DNA from: Kribbella monticola
Lineage (GTDB): Bacteria; Actinomycetota; Actinomycetes; Propionibacteriales; Kribbellaceae
Direction: 5' to 3'
DNA: 64,000 bases
Assembly: GCF_003261635.1 (NCBI RefSeq)
Contig: NZ_QFXK01000039.1
Coordinates: 558,001-622,000 of the forward strand
Of the stretch, positions 1 through 8,345 are shown in pieces. The number at the start of each line of letters is the position of its first letter. Position 1 is the first letter of the stretch. Under the pieces are notes generated by a model. It saw nothing but the letters and a program-made list of their open reading frames with translations. It did no database searches and was not told where the DNA came from. The position numbers were made by a program, and so were the translations under genes.

Positions 1-1029
1 GACGGCAAGCCGTTGTCTGAGGCAACCTTCGACGTGACGGCACTGCTCGGCGACGCCGAGGTGAACAGCGGCCTGCCCGGCGGCTTCACCAACCTGACCT
101 TCGATCCGGCCACCGGGCAGGTGGCGGTCGGGGTCTCGCCGGCCAGCATGATCGGCGCCAAGTCCGGCATCGTCACCGTGATCGCCGATCCGGCTACCAA
201 GAAGGCCGTCGGCCTGCCGTTCATGCGGCCGGCCGGGCTCAGCAAGGGCGTCCTGGTCGGCACACAGGGCAAGGAGAACACGCGGCGCACGGTCGCTCTC
301 GTCGATGCCGCCACCGGTCGCATCACCAAGTCGGGTCTGCTGCCCGGGCTGGAAGGGCTGACCCCGACCGGCGCCAACGGCAGCAAATACGTCTACCTGT
401 ACGGCCAGAAGTACGACAAGAGCATCGGATTCGCCGGTGACTACGTCGGCTACTTCTACGCTGTCGACCCGGCCAGCGGTGCCGTCGTCCAAACCAAGAC
501 AGCCGTGAAGAAGACGCAGTACCTGCAGAACTACAGCTGCTTCGCCGACGGCCAGAAGACGGTTGTCTGCACAGCCGATCAGCCCGAGGCAGCCGAGGCG
601 GAGATCGTCGGTTTCGACGACACGACCGGGAAGAAGACCTGGGGCTTCACCGAGGCGAGCGCAGGCCGGGTGGTGCCGCAGGTGACCGCGGCGTTCCACG
701 GCGTCCTCTACGCCAGCGCCGAGACAAAGCCGGTCCTGCTGAACGCGCTGACCGGCCAGGACATCCCCACTCCGACGCCGACCGTCCCGACCGGCGCGGA
801 CACCGCCGGGCCGACCGGCACACCTGGCGAGACTCCGAGCGAGGACCCGACACCGACCGACAGCAGCTCGCCGTCCGGGGGTAGCTCCGGCGCCCCCGTT
901 GCTGCCCAACCGGCCAACCAACTCCAGTCGCCGCAGAGCGTCTCCGAATACGGTGGCGTCTATCTAGCCGAGCCGGAGCTGAGCGACGACTTCAGCGGCA
1001 CCCTGCAGATCCTGAAGGCGGTCGGCTGA
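1..1029 (+). CDS. Secreted/lipoprotein-like protein of unknown function, 5' end outside window
   Basis: The frame is open from the first base, so the true start and any signal peptide lie upstream; about 342 codons are visible. The sequence is a beta-strand-rich series of short Asp/Gly-containing segments of the kind seen in beta-propeller or PQQ-like folds, with phrases such as FDPATGQVAV and DDTTGKKTWGF, followed by a Pro/Thr/Ser-rich linker (roughly codons 255-310) and a short conserved C-terminal segment. It is clearly paralogous to the next gene: the same FDPATGQ, RVVPQ, LTGQD and QSPQSVSEYGGVYL-type blocks occur in the same order. Its TGA overlaps the next ATG (TGATG), so the two are translationally coupled. 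I do not recognise a characterised family; an exported substrate-sensing or cell-surface role is only inferred. Confidence 0.85.
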   Translation, partial: DGKPLSEATFDVTALLGDAEVNSGLPGGFTNLTFDPATGQVAVGVSPASMIGAKSGIVTVIADPATKKAVGLPFMRPAGLSKGVLVGTQGKENTRRTVALVDAATGRITKSGLLPGLEGLTPTGANGSKYVYLYGQKYDKSIGFAGDYVGYFYAVDPASGAVVQTKTAVKKTQYLQNYSCFADGQKTVVCTADQPEAAEAEIVGFDDTTGKKTWGFTEASAGRVVPQVTAAFHGVLYASAETKPVLLNALTGQDIPTPTPTVPTGADTAGPTGTPGETPSEDPTPTDSSSPSGGSSGAPVAAQPANQLQSPQSVSEYGGVYLAEPELSDDFSGTLQILKAVG

Positions 1030-2510
1030 TGGCAGACCTGCGCGTACTCCGTCCCGTTCTCACCGCGGCCGTCGCGATCGCGCTGCTGAGTGCCTGTAGT
1101 GGCGGCGACGACAAGGCCGGCGACACGTCGACCGACAACGGGACGCCGAGCGCGTCGACCCCGTCCGGCCCAGAGCTGGCGACGTTCGACCAGCCCAAGG
1201 CGTTCGCACCGGTCTCGGCCCTGGCCAAGGGCGGTGTGGCCGGAATGCCCAACCTGTACTACACCGAGGCCGGCATGGTCGGGAAGACCGCGCTGTACGG
1301 ACTGCGCACCGGTCTGGCGGGCAACACCCTCGACGCGAACAGCTGGGAGGTTCCGTCCGCCAAGGACTCGACCACGAAGACCACCGGCCTCACCGCGCCG
1401 ATGGCCGTCCAGCTGAACGGCAAGGAGGTCGTCGCGGTCGCCTACAAGCAGGTCGTCGAAGGCAGCGGAACGCAGAAGGCGCACGACCAAGTGAGCTTCC
1501 AGTGGATCGATCCGGCCGAAGGCGACCTCCTGGCCACGGCCGTAGCCGATCTGAGCACCCTGCTCGGGCCGGGCAACACCAGTTCCGGCCTCGGCACGCC
1601 GGCCTTCGACCCGGCGACCGGCCAGATCGTGGTCAGTCTCCAGGCCACTTACAACGAGGCCGCGCCATCGAAGGTCCGCGACTTCGCTGTGTTCGCCGAC
1701 CCGGTGACCAAGAAGGCCACGACGATCCCGGGGATCCGCGCGGCCGGCGTACTGAACGGTGTCGTCGTCGGCGCCAAGGGCAGCCAGCCGGAAGGCGCCA
1801 AGGACAACGCGATCGTCCAGGCCGACGGTGTCACCGGAGCCGTCAAGAAGACGGTGCCGGTGCCGGCGATGAACTACCTGACCCCGACCGGTTCGGGCGG
1901 CAAGCACGGCTACTTCGCCGGCAGCGGCTTCCTCGCCGGCGCCGGCGACAATGCCGACCACGCGAACGCGATCTATGCCGTCGACATCGCGACCGGCGAA
2001 GTGGTCGAGAACAAGCTGCCGCCGTCGGGAGATTCCAACGACGCGACCTGCTTCTCCGACCATGTGGCTGCCGTCGTCTGCAACCGCTCGCTGGGTGATC
2101 AGAAGACCGCCATCTCGGGACTCGACGATGCCACCGGGAAGCTGGTCTGGGGCTACGACTCGACGTCCAACCGGGTGGTACCGAAGATCACCACGATCTA
2201 CAACGGACTGGTCTACGGGCAGGCCGACAGCCAGCCCGCGATCCTGGACGCGAAGACCGGCCAGGACGTCGTCGTTCCGAGCGCTACTCCCACTGGCACC
2301 TCCAGCGCGACTCCGACGGAGGGGACGACACCGCAGGACTCGTCCGGCTACGGGAACGCGGGTGGCTGGGGTGACACCTCGATGCTGTCCGGCAACCAGC
2401 AGTCGCCGCTGATGGTCTCGAAGTACGGCAGCGTCTACCTGCAGGAGCCGGGCAACAACGCGGATCTCAAAACCGAGAAGATCCTGGTGGTTCAGAAGGC
2501 CATCGGCTGA
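1029..2510 (+). CDS. Putative lipoprotein, beta-propeller-like, paralogue of the preceding gene
   Basis: A 493-aa protein with a classical lipoprotein signal: charged N-terminus, hydrophobic stretch and lipobox LLSAC with the lipidated Cys at residue 23, followed by a Ser/Gly/Asp linker. The body (about 60-410) contains repeated strand-rich units including FDPATGQIVV, ATGEVVE and DDATGKLVWGY; a low-complexity Ser/Thr/Pro/Gly segment (about 410-455) precedes the C-terminal KYGSVYLQEPG block shared with the upstream paralogue. The start is the ATG overlapping the upstream stop; no other in-frame start gives a signal peptide. It should be anchored on the outer face of the membrane. A hairpin and a triple 17-bp repeat follow the stop. 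Function unknown. Confidence 0.88.
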   Translation: MADLRVLRPVLTAAVAIALLSACSGGDDKAGDTSTDNGTPSASTPSGPELATFDQPKAFAPVSALAKGGVAGMPNLYYTEAGMVGKTALYGLRTGLAGNTLDANSWEVPSAKDSTTKTTGLTAPMAVQLNGKEVVAVAYKQVVEGSGTQKAHDQVSFQWIDPAEGDLLATAVADLSTLLGPGNTSSGLGTPAFDPATGQIVVSLQATYNEAAPSKVRDFAVFADPVTKKATTIPGIRAAGVLNGVVVGAKGSQPEGAKDNAIVQADGVTGAVKKTVPVPAMNYLTPTGSGGKHGYFAGSGFLAGAGDNADHANAIYAVDIATGEVVENKLPPSGDSNDATCFSDHVAAVVCNRSLGDQKTAISGLDDATGKLVWGYDSTSNRVVPKITTIYNGLVYGQADSQPAILDAKTGQDVVVPSATPTGTSSATPTEGTTPQDSSGYGNAGGWGDTSMLSGNQQSPLMVSKYGSVYLQEPGNNADLKTEKILVVQKAIG

Positions 2511-2527
2511 TCGGTGCTGCCTGAGAG

Positions 2528-2557
2528 GGGCCCGGTGCGGATATCCGTGCCGGGCCC
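2528..2557 (+). terminator. Hairpin after the lipoprotein pair
   Basis: Perfect 8-bp arms GGGCCCGG/CCGGGCCC flank an inner palindrome CGGATATCCG, starting 18 bases after the lipoprotein stop. It lies between convergent genes (dcd reads in from the right), so it may end transcription from either side. There is no T-tract, as usual for actinobacterial terminators. Confidence 0.6.
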
Positions 2558-2600
2558 TTCGGCGTACCGGGCCCTTCGGCGTACCGGGCCCTTCGGCGTA
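2550..2600. repeat. Three perfect tandem copies of a 17-bp unit
   Basis: Units at 2550-2566, 2567-2583 and 2584-2600 are identical and each carries CCGGGCCC plus TTCGGCGTA. The first copy overlaps the right arm of the terminator hairpin, so the array looks like a slipped duplication of the hairpin's 3' arm; each extra copy could pair with the single left arm. It ends 5 bases before the dcd stop codon. Confidence 0.9.
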
Positions 2601-2605
2601 CCGGG

Positions 2606-3181
2606 TCAGATGTCGGTGCGGTGGAAGTTCTGGTACGAGCGCGACGGCGTCGGGCCGCGCTGACCCTGGTACCGCGAGCCGTACTTCGCGGAGCCGTAGG
2701 GGTGCTCGGCGGGTGAGGACAGCCGGAAGAAACACAGCTGGCCGATCTTCATCCCGGGCCAGAGCTTGATCGGCAGCGTCGCCACGTTGGACAGCTCCAG
2801 CGTCACGTGCCCGGAGAAACCGGGGTCGATGAAACCCGCGGTGGAGTGGGTGAGCAGGCCGAGCCGGCCGAGCGAGGACTTGCCCTCGAGCCGCGCCGCC
2901 ACGTCGTCGGGCAGCGTCACCAGCTCGTACGTCGAGCCGAGCACGAACTCGCCGGGGTGCAGGATGAACGGTTCCTCACCCTCCGGCTCGACCATCCGGG
3001 TCAGGTCGGGCTGCTCCTCGGCCGGGTCGATGTGCGGGTAGCGATGGTTCTCGAACACCCGGAAGAAGCGGTCCAGCCGTACGTCGACGCTCGACGGCTG
3101 CACCATCGCAGCATCGAACGGGTCCAGCTGGACCCGCTTCGCGTCGATCTCGGCCAGGATGTCGCGGTCGGAGAGCAGCAC
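2606..3181 (-). CDS. dcd: dCTP deaminase, probably the bifunctional dUMP-forming type
   Basis: 191 aa, the usual length. It deaminates dCTP in the cytoplasm as part of dTTP supply. Visible family motifs are QPSSVDVRL near residue 29, GKSSLGR at 100-106, the [15 protein letters not shown] block at 111-125 and catalytic Glu129 in TLEL; the C-terminal [10 protein letters not shown] segment closes the active site. The region around His112 and Ala115 matches what I recall of the Mycobacterium tuberculosis enzyme, which both deaminates dCTP and hydrolyses dUTP to dUMP, so the bifunctional reaction is likely; that part is inference. Start ATG at 3181 gives the canonical MLLSDRDI N-terminus. It is a single gene, convergent with the lipoprotein pair. 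Confidence 0.96.
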   Translation of the reverse strand: MLLSDRDILAEIDAKRVQLDPFDAAMVQPSSVDVRLDRFFRVFENHRYPHIDPAEEQPDLTRMVEPEGEEPFILHPGEFVLGSTYELVTLPDDVAARLEGKSSLGRLGLLTHSTAGFIDPGFSGHVTLELSNVATLPIKLWPGMKIGQLCFFRLSSPAEHPYGSAKYGSRYQGQRGPTPSRSYQNFHRTDI

Positions 3182-3417
3182 AAACGCAACCTACCGCAGC
3201 ACGCCGTCGTTTGCGCCTGCCCCGCCCGGCCCGGGATGGGCCTGCACAACGACGGGACAGATTTCCGCGCCCAGTTGAACGGCCGCACCGGCGTGACGCG
3301 ACTGTCTCGGCGGACCGGTCAGGCGATCGACCGGTCGCAGCCGCCACAGGCCCGAAGATGGCCCTCCGGAGCCCTCAGCTCCCCGGATCGCCCCAGCTAC
3401 GGGCCTTCGGCAACGGA

Positions 3418-3858
3418 TCAGCCGGCCAGCTTGTTGAACTTCGACACCTGGCTGGCGAACGTCTTCACCTGGGCCGGCGACCAGTCCTTGAGCAGGTCCT
3501 CGATCACCTTGTGCCGCTTCTTCCGCGCGGCCGCCAGCTTGCGCTTGCCGTTGGCGGTCAGCGTCAGCAGGGTCGCCCGGGCGTCGGACTTGTCCGCGGC
3601 TCGCTTCAGCAGGCCTTCCTCCTCCAGCCGTGCGCAGGCCCGGCTGACCGGTCCCTTGTCCACCTCGAGTGCCGCCACCAGATCCGCCATCCGCACCGGC
3701 GCCAGGTCCTCGACGTGGTTGAGCAATGCGTACTGCGCCGGCTCCAGGTCCGGATGTGCCTCGTCGGACAGCGTCCGCTGCAGACCACGCAGCCGGCGCG
3801 CCAACGTGACGAGCTCCTTCTCCAGGTTCTCCAGCGCATCGTTGGTTTCAGTTGCCAC
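3418..3858 (-). CDS. MarR-family transcriptional regulator
   Basis: 146 aa from the GTG at 3858, chosen because AAGGGGTG sits about eight bases upstream; a longer reading reaching 4083 would run nearly into the tRNA gene and has no family support. The winged-helix region (about 40-110) shows LEPAQYALLNHV, the recognition segment MADLVAALEVDKGPVSRACARLEEEGLL and the wing RAADKSDARATLLTLTANG typical of MarR proteins, flanked by dimerisation helices rich in Lys/Arg. It is monocistronic, with no obvious divergently transcribed partner other than the tRNA, so its target is unknown. Confidence 0.88.
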   Translation of the reverse strand: MATETNDALENLEKELVTLARRLRGLQRTLSDEAHPDLEPAQYALLNHVEDLAPVRMADLVAALEVDKGPVSRACARLEEEGLLKRAADKSDARATLLTLTANGKRKLAAARKKRHKVIEDLLKDWSPAQVKTFASQVSKFNKLAG

Positions 3859-4093
3859 CTGTTCACCCCTTCTTTTCAGTTGCCCCGCAACCATCTTGTC
3901 CGGTCCCGGCAGGGACCGCATCCTCACGTTGCGTCGAATGTTGCCCCCGGCAACGCGTTCTAATCTGCCAGATGTTGACCGGCCTGCCCAGTCCTGGGCG
4001 CGCCCTTTGTGGAAAACTCCCCCAGAACCCCCCGTGCAAACCGCCCACGGCCTCAGGTATGATCCTGCGGTCTGCTGGTTCACAGCCAGCCCG

Positions 4094-4167
4094 GCGGGTG
4101 TAGTTCAATGGCAGAACATCAGCTTCCCAAGCTGACAGTGCGAGTTCGATTCTCGTCACCCGCTCCA
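4094..4167 (+). tRNA. tRNA-Gly (anticodon CCC)
   Basis: The acceptor stem GCGGGTG (4094-4100) pairs with CACCCGC (4157-4163); discriminator T4164 is followed by an encoded CCA. The anticodon arm TCAGC-TTCCCAA-GCTGA places CCC at positions 34-36, and the T arm contains GTTCGATTC. The D loop TAGTTCAATGGCAGA is typical of bacterial tRNA-Gly. A strong terminator follows. No integrase or direct repeat of the tRNA 3' end is visible within the window. Confidence 0.96.
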
Positions 4168-4169
4168 CC

Positions 4170-4207
4170 AAACCCCAGGTCAGGACCAACCTCCCGACCT
4201 GGGGTTT
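4170..4207 (+). terminator. Rho-independent terminator of the tRNA gene
   Basis: Perfect 12-bp arms AAACCCCAGGTC (4170-4181) and GACCTGGGGTTT (4196-4207) with a 14-base loop begin two bases after the encoded CCA. Confidence 0.85.
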
Positions 4208-4475
4208 CGTCGTCCCACCCCCCGAACCCCCTCGATCGCCCACTGGCTACGCCTCGTCGACACCTCCTCGCAAACGCTCGCCAGGTTCTGACAATCCAAC
4301 ACCCAGAACTCGTCGACGACCCGACCCCCGTCAGCTAGCCGAGCACGCGAAGAACGTTGACCCCCGCAACAGACCCCCACTGAACACGCGCACATCTGAT
4401 TTCGATTCCACATGAAGCGGAAAATCCGTCCGGATATCGTCCAGCCGTGAACGCGCCGGCCGTCGTGGTAGTCAG

Positions 4476-5009
4476 TTGTCCGTGATCCCGGACAACCGCG
4501 TCATTCCCGCGGCCGTGGTGGCGTTCGCGTTCCTTGCCTGGGTGGCGGTGCGGTTGACCAGACTGACCCGGTCGCGCGACTTCACCCGAGCAGCTCGGCT
4601 GGCAACGACCTTCGGCGTCCTGTGGGGTGTCGGCCTGTTGGCGGTCACCCTCGGCGGCAGACCTCGGGACGAGTCGGGAACCTTCTTCTTCAACTGGGTT
4701 CCATTCGCCACCCAGACCGCAGCCGCCGACACCGAGATCGTCATGAACGTGCTGCTGTTCATGCCGGCCGGATTCGTCCTGCCCTGGATCGCGCGCCATG
4801 CGAACCGGCGCCGAGTCGTCCTGGTCGCGTTCGTAGGTGCAGCCGTGATCTCTTCGATGATCGAGGCGCTGCAGACGTTCACTCCGCTCGGTACCGCCGG
4901 CGATCTCACCGACATCCTGCTGAACACCGCGGGCTGCACACTGGCAGCGATCATCGCTGCGAGCGTCCGTCACCAGCTGGCCGTCAGTCGGGATTGGCGG
5001 TTGCCGTAA
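4476..5009 (+). CDS. VanZ-like membrane protein
   Basis: 177 aa (175 if GTG 4482 is used; neither start has a clear ribosome site). Four hydrophobic segments are visible (about 10-28, 45-62, 88-105, 118-165). The family signature is present: a conserved Asn in the NVLLFMPAGFVLPW helix, Glu and Gln in SMIEALQTF, and the D..D...N..G series in GDLTDILLNTAGC. VanZ of Enterococcus gives low-level teicoplanin resistance, but most actinobacterial VanZ-like proteins have no known role, so only a membrane location is secure. It is followed after 53 bases by the PL8 gene on the same strand. Confidence 0.85.
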   Translation: MSVIPDNRVIPAAVVAFAFLAWVAVRLTRLTRSRDFTRAARLATTFGVLWGVGLLAVTLGGRPRDESGTFFFNWVPFATQTAAADTEIVMNVLLFMPAGFVLPWIARHANRRRVVLVAFVGAAVISSMIEALQTFTPLGTAGDLTDILLNTAGCTLAAIIAASVRHQLAVSRDWRLP

Positions 5010-5062
5010 GTTAGTTTCGGCTGGTTGACTCGGGGGGTGAGGTTTTTCCCTTTCGCCCGGGA

Positions 5063-7507
5063 GTGCCAGTGGAGATCACGCGTCGCCGCCTGCTGTCTTT
5101 TGTTCCAGCTGCTGCGCTGTTGAGTGCAGTACGGCCTGCACAGGCGATCGCCGGGGGTGTCGACGAGTCGCCGGGCCAAGCCAAACTGCTCGGCAATGCC
5201 GTCGCGGTCTTTGCCGGGACTGCGGAGTCCAACGGGCGGCCGGAGGTTGCGGCCAAGCTCGCGGCGATGGATCAGACGGCGCGCACCTGGCTCAGCGCGA
5301 TGGATCGCGCCCAGCCGGGCGAGCTCTTCGCCGGTCTCCCCCTCGGCACCAGCGACCCGAACCTCAGCGCGTCGTACCAGCACCTCTACGAGATCGCGCT
5401 CGCCACCCGACGCCCCGGCCCCGCGTCCGAACTGCAGGGCAACGCCGCGATTCGCACGCGGCTGCTCGACAAGCTCACCTGGCTGCACACGAACTACTAC
5501 GGCGACCAGGCGAAGGGGTACTACGGCAACTGGTTCACCTGGGAGATCGGCATTTCGACGTACGTCGGTCGCACGCTCGCCCTGCTGGACGCGCCGCGCG
5601 ACCTGATCACGACGTACGTCGCGTCGATGGACGCCTATCTGCGCAACGGGACAAATGGCGACGTGAATCTCGACTCCCGCTTCCACACCGGGGCGAACCT
5701 CGCCGACATCACCACCAACCGGGTGATCCAGGGCGCGTTGCTCGAGGACGACGCCCGAATCAGGAAGGCGTTGCAGGATCAGTTCACGGTCTTCGCAACC
5801 ATCGACCCGTACGACCTGCAGCACGGCGTCACCGACGGGTACTACGCGGACGGTTCGTTCATTCAGCACGACTCGGTCGCGTACACCGGGTCGTACGGCA
5901 AGGGCCTGCTCAGCCGGGTCGTCCAGACGATCAAGATGCTCGAAGGCACCGGGTACGCGCAGAGCAGCGACCTCGTCGGCGTCGTCCAGGGCTGGGTGGT
6001 GAACGGCTTCGCGCCGTTGATCTTCGAGGGCTGGATGATGGAGATCGTCAAGGGCCGTGCGGTCAGCCGGACCACCACCGGGTACGACGACGTGGCGGTC
6101 GTGGTGGAGGCGATCGTGGACCTGTCCGGTTACGCCACGGCCGCGGATGCCGCGTTGCTCAAGGGCTACGTCAAGTTCACCGCGCGGCCGACGCTGAACC
6201 CGAACAGCTTCGTCTCCCCCGTCAGCGTGGCCCGCTTCGCCGACATCATCAGCGACCCCGCAGTACAGGCGGCTGATCTCAATCCGCCGGCCAGCAGTGT
6301 CGCCTTCAACGCCATGGACCGGACGGTGCACCGGCGACCCGGGTTCGCGTTCGCATTGGCGCGCAGTTCGGACCGGATCAGCAAGTACGAGTACATGAGC
6401 GGCGAGAACCTGATGCCGTGGTTCCAGGGCGACGGCGCGCACTACCTCTACCTGTCGGGCCAGGACCAGACGAAGTCCTTTGGCGTCGACTACTTCACCA
6501 CTGTCTCGCCGTACACCCTCGCCGGCGTCACTGCACCAGTAGAAGAGCGCCGCACGATCCCCGAGCTCTACGGCACGCAGTACTACGACAATCCCCCCGT
6601 CTTCACCGCTTCCTCCGAAGCGCAGAACACCTACGTCTACTTCCCGCGCGGCACCAATCAGTACTCCGGTGGCGCGACCCTCGGTGCGTACGGGGCAGCC
6701 GGCTGGATCCAGTCCGACGACGTCGCGTACGCCGAACGCGACTCTCTGCCGGACGACTTCGTGGTCTACCGCAATGCGCGCTCCACCAAGTCGTGGTTCA
6801 TGCTCGACGAGGAGATCGTCGTACTCGCCGCAGGCATCGGCGACGACACCAGAGCCGTTACGACGTCCCTGGACGCTCGCATAGCAGCACCGACGGACCA
6901 GGTAGTAGTCACTCGCGACGCCAGGTGGCTGCGCTACGCCAACGTCACCGCGGGCACCTCTGTCGGCTACTACTTACTTGCCCCCAGCGATGTGACCACA
7001 GACCTCACAGACGTCACCCGCAGCCGCCGCGCGATCCGTGCGACCAACCCGGACACCGCGGTGACGAAGAAGGTCTTCACCCTCACCTCTGCCAGTACTA
7101 CGCTCGCCTACGCCCTGGTCCCCAACACAACCGAGGCGCAGCTACGCACCTACGCGCACGGCAGGCTTCTGCTGCTCTCGAACACGAAACGACTGCAGGC
7201 GATCCGTCACACGACCTTGAACCTCACTGCCGCCAACACCTTCACTCCAGGACGCCACGCGCTGCCCGGTCTCACTATCGACGGCCCCGCTTCGGTCCTG
7301 ACCCAGCGACACCCGGACCGCACCACCACGGTCGCCGTCTCCGACCCCACGATGAGGCGAGCCACCATCACCACAACCCTCACCGGCCAATGGCTGCGCA
7401 AGGTCTCCGGCGACGCCACGGTCACCCATACCGTCACCGGCACCCGCCTGACCTATAACACCAACCACACCTACGGCCGCACCCTGTCCACCGTCCTCCA
7501 GCCCTGA
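5063..7507 (+). CDS. Tat-exported polysaccharide lyase family 8 enzyme (hyaluronate/xanthan lyase-like)
   Basis: 814 aa from GTG 5063. The N-terminus has a twin-arginine signal (TRRRLLSF followed by a hydrophobic Ala/Leu stretch and a PAQA cleavage site near residue 27). The alpha/alpha-toroid domain (about 50-380) contains the PL8 landmarks: NWFTWEIGISTY, TGANLADITTN with the candidate catalytic Asn212, and DGSFIQHDSVAYTGSYG with His269 and Tyr278, nine residues apart as in streptococcal hyaluronate lyase. The C-terminal half is the beta-sandwich region. PL8 enzymes cleave uronic-acid polysaccharides (hyaluronate, chondroitin, xanthan) by beta-elimination; the exact substrate cannot be read here. 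No sugar-processing genes are adjacent, suggesting a stand-alone secreted enzyme. The start gives the only sensible signal peptide. Confidence 0.92.
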   Translation: MPVEITRRRLLSFVPAAALLSAVRPAQAIAGGVDESPGQAKLLGNAVAVFAGTAESNGRPEVAAKLAAMDQTARTWLSAMDRAQPGELFAGLPLGTSDPNLSASYQHLYEIALATRRPGPASELQGNAAIRTRLLDKLTWLHTNYYGDQAKGYYGNWFTWEIGISTYVGRTLALLDAPRDLITTYVASMDAYLRNGTNGDVNLDSRFHTGANLADITTNRVIQGALLEDDARIRKALQDQFTVFATIDPYDLQHGVTDGYYADGSFIQHDSVAYTGSYGKGLLSRVVQTIKMLEGTGYAQSSDLVGVVQGWVVNGFAPLIFEGWMMEIVKGRAVSRTTTGYDDVAVVVEAIVDLSGYATAADAALLKGYVKFTARPTLNPNSFVSPVSVARFADIISDPAVQAADLNPPASSVAFNAMDRTVHRRPGFAFALARSSDRISKYEYMSGENLMPWFQGDGAHYLYLSGQDQTKSFGVDYFTTVSPYTLAGVTAPVEERRTIPELYGTQYYDNPPVFTASSEAQNTYVYFPRGTNQYSGGATLGAYGAAGWIQSDDVAYAERDSLPDDFVVYRNARSTKSWFMLDEEIVVLAAGIGDDTRAVTTSLDARIAAPTDQVVVTRDARWLRYANVTAGTSVGYYLLAPSDVTTDLTDVTRSRRAIRATNPDTAVTKKVFTLTSASTTLAYALVPNTTEAQLRTYAHGRLLLLSNTKRLQAIRHTTLNLTAANTFTPGRHALPGLTIDGPASVLTQRHPDRTTTVAVSDPTMRRATITTTLTGQWLRKVSGDATVTHTVTGTRLTYNTNHTYGRTLSTVLQP

Positions 7508-7577
7508 CACCCCTCGGTCGTAGTACCCATCGGTGACCGAACGGGCTCGCTGGCGCTGGCTCTTGTCGCAGCGGTGA

Positions 7578-8229
7578 TCACTCGCAGCCGATGCCGTCGT
7601 GGTCGGCGTCGAGGCCGTAGATGTCTGAGCCGATCACAGTGACCGGGCCCTGGACGTACTCCGGGCCGTTGCCGCTGCCGCCTGCACAGTCGACGTCACT
7701 AGCGATCGGGACGCAGCCGGAGTAGTTGGGGTCGCAGCCACCGCCGCCGGACGGCTCGTCGACCTTGGTACCGACAGTGGTGATCTGTGTGACCGGCTGG
7801 GTCGACACGACCTGCTTGACCAGTCGCTTAGCGGTCTGCACCCCGTCGACCAGCGTCACCTCGTACGTCAGCCGCCGTACGCCGTTGACGCCTCGCTTGG
7901 TGATCGACTTCTGTCCCTTGGGCACCGACGAGTCCAGTGCGGTCCGCTTCTTGAACGGAATCGTCTTGGTCTCAATCACCGTCCGCTTCACCGTCACCGG
8001 TGCCGCAGACACCGGCGGCGCGGTCGGCTGCACCGGCCGTACTGGCCTCTACCGGCGTCGGCGCGACTTCACTCGGCGTCACCTCGACCGACGGCGTCGT
8101 CTCCACAGTCGTCACCGGAGCAGCGACGGGCACTTGACCCGCGGCCTTCTCCTCCGCCTCGCATCCCGTCAGCAGTCCGACGGACAGCAACAGCACCGCA
8201 GCAGTACACAGCAAACGTCCTGATCGCAT
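7578..8229 (-). pseudogene. G5/Excalibur-domain lipoprotein split by a frameshift
   Basis: Two overlapping frames together make one sensible protein. Frame A (ATG 8229, preceded by AAGGGTGGGG) encodes a lipoprotein signal with lipobox LLTGC (Cys23) and a Thr/Val/Pro linker, but then runs into meaningless sequence to 7972. Frame B, open from just after a TAG at 8051-8049 to 7578, encodes a G5-type domain (KRTVIETKTIPF...VNGVRRLTYEVTLVDG) and a C-terminal Cys-rich Excalibur-like calcium-binding motif ending DADHDGIGCE. Joining them needs a net +1 shift (one extra base or two missing) between 8049 and 7972, most likely close to 8035-8048 in the linker. No slippery homopolymer is present there. 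It could be a real mutation, a sequencing error, or less likely programmed frameshifting. The intact product would be a surface lipoprotein binding calcium or cell-wall sugars. Confidence 0.75.
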
Positions 8230-8345
8230 ACCCCACCCTTGTTCCCCCCAATGCCGCGAGACCGATCCCCACCCGCCTCGCCGGCAACCGGCCTACAGCA
8301 TCAACCCGTCACCCACCGCACACAACCCCTGATAACCAACCGTGA

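Noticed and set aside
960-2735. 591-codon open frame on the minus strand opposite the lipoprotein genes
   Set aside because: Arg/Gly/Asp/Val-rich composition without motifs, antisense to two genes with clear signals; an artefact of high GC.
4094-4207. tRNA-Gly as attachment site of an integrated element
   Set aside because: No integrase, excisionase or repeat of the tRNA 3' end is visible in the window and neighbouring genes are ordinary.
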